Both the position numbers and the translations under genes were made by a program. Below are positions 6,220-6,659 of a DNA stretch of 6,659 bases, piece by piece (within the stretch, counting starts at the first letter, position 1; each line of letters begins with the position of its first letter). The stretch covers positions 1 through 6,659 of the forward strand of contig JAHFQQ010000196.1 of assembly GCA_023259235.1 (NCBI GenBank). The letters run 5' to 3'. The notes beneath the pieces were generated by a model that was not told where the DNA came from, searched no databases, and saw only the letters and a list, made by a program, of their open reading frames with translations. Source of the DNA: Polaromonas sp. GTDB taxonomy: Bacteria > Pseudomonadota > Gammaproteobacteria > Burkholderiales > Burkholderiaceae_C.

Positions 6220-6317
6220 TACCGCGCCTTTCGGTTGCGTGGGTGATGGCTGGCGTGATGGGCTTGGTCCTCGGGATTGCTGCCCTGTTGATGGGGTGGC
6301 GCTTCGACACGATATGA
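6216..6317 (+). CDS. Possible 33-residue single-span membrane protein, overlapping the preceding stop
   Basis: A GTG at 6216 overlaps the TGA of the DUF6544-like gene (GTGA), a layout typical of translational coupling. The product has one strongly hydrophobic segment (roughly residues 7-28, VAWVMAGVMGLVLGIAALLM) and a short polar tail ending at a TGA 6 bp before the convergent FUSC gene ends. No independent Shine-Dalgarno is obvious, and a later ATG at 6246 would give 23 residues. It has no recognised family. It could be a real small membrane protein acting with its neighbour, or an incidental open frame in GC-rich DNA. Confidence 0.4.
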   Translation: MIPRLSVAWVMAGVMGLVLGIAALLMGWRFDTI

Positions 6318-6323
6318 AGCTGG

Positions 6324-6659
6324 TCAGCGCCCGCCTGTGCGGACGATCCGATTGGCTGCGATCACCAACGCAACGCCGATAACAGTCGCGAGAAGTCGAT
6401 CGGCCAGCACGCCTGCCCCGAGCGGCTGGCCAACATCAATAAGCAGGATGATCAGAAGTGTTATGGCTGCGGAATAGGCGAGGTAGTTTCTGGATTTCAG
6501 CACTGGCCGGGCACCCGCGAGCAGACCAATCGCAAGGATCAACCCCCAAACCGGCAGTTGAAATGCGAGGAGCAAGCCGGCAGCCAGCACGCCCAGCGCA
6601 GTGCCGATCGCCCGTTGCGTCGCCTTGATCGGAAAAGCCTCAACCTTTCGCTGGCTCAG
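6324..6659 (-). CDS. FUSC-family (fusaric acid resistance-like) membrane protein, C-terminal part
   Basis: The frame is open from the right edge to a TGA at 6324-6326, giving the last 111 residues. The fragment shows a FUSC-type pattern: an RKVEAFPIKATQRAIGTALG segment (4-23) with the basic-then-GT/G motif, transmembrane helices at about 20-35 and 36-50, NYLAYSAAITLLIILLID (58-75) as a further helix, then DRLLATVIGVALVIAAN (87-103), which echoes the R..xT..G motif before the last helix, and a short basic tail. FUSC proteins are inner-membrane proteins related to the aromatic-acid efflux pump AaeB and to YccS-type proteins; a transport substrate cannot be inferred here. The gene is convergent with the plus-strand genes, with 6 bp between the ends and no evident shared terminator. 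The N-terminal part lies outside the window. Confidence 0.8.
   Translation of the reverse strand: MSQRKVEAFPIKATQRAIGTALGVLAAGLLLAFQLPVWGLILAIGLLAGARPVLKSRNYLAYSAAITLLIILLIDVGQPLGAGVLADRLLATVIGVALVIAANRIVRTGGR

Overview
The window looks like a piece of a GC-rich proteobacterial chromosome, most likely Beta- or Gammaproteobacteria. This is inferred from the strong G/C bias at third codon positions in the flanking genes and from the kinds of protein found (FUSC transporter, DUF6544-type protein). The genus cannot be settled from the sequence. The layout is two GC-rich coding blocks around a poorer, more AT-rich and gene-sparse accessory stretch.

Left block (1-3006, minus strand): one uninterrupted reading frame of 1002 codons that runs off the left edge. 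Its first ~290 residues form a SIR2-like (sirtuin) NAD-binding domain with the expected GAGIS, TTNFD, YLHG and VGYSxxD motifs and no zinc-finger cysteines. The remaining ~700 visible residues are a Trp- and Leu-rich, mostly helical region. This is the architecture of large single-gene defence sirtuins (SIR2/DUF4020, Dsr1-like), which are expected to deplete NAD during phage infection. It is the most interesting item in the window.

Middle (3007-5343): about 650 bp without a convincing gene, holding the SIR2 gene's ribosome binding site, a small inverted repeat, a perfect 7-bp hairpin and a 17-bp direct repeat. Next comes an acidic minus-strand ORF (3659-4036) without a usable start codon, preceded by further coding-like fragments in another frame, read as a decayed gene. 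It is followed by a 139-residue plus-strand protein with a helical N-terminus and a C-terminal zinc ribbon (4297-4716), and a small HNH-nuclease-type protein (4943-5209). This gene debris beside a defence gene fits a genomic island or other variable locus, but no integrase, transposase or tRNA is visible.

Right block (5344-6659): a membrane-anchored DUF6544/DUF6920-like protein (5344-6219) with a clear ribosome binding site, a possible overlapping 33-residue membrane ORF (6216-6317), and the convergent 3' end of a FUSC-family membrane protein (6324-6659, minus) cut by the right edge. These look like ordinary host genes. There is no evidence that the left, middle and right genes form one operon; the SIR2 gene appears to be a stand-alone transcription unit.
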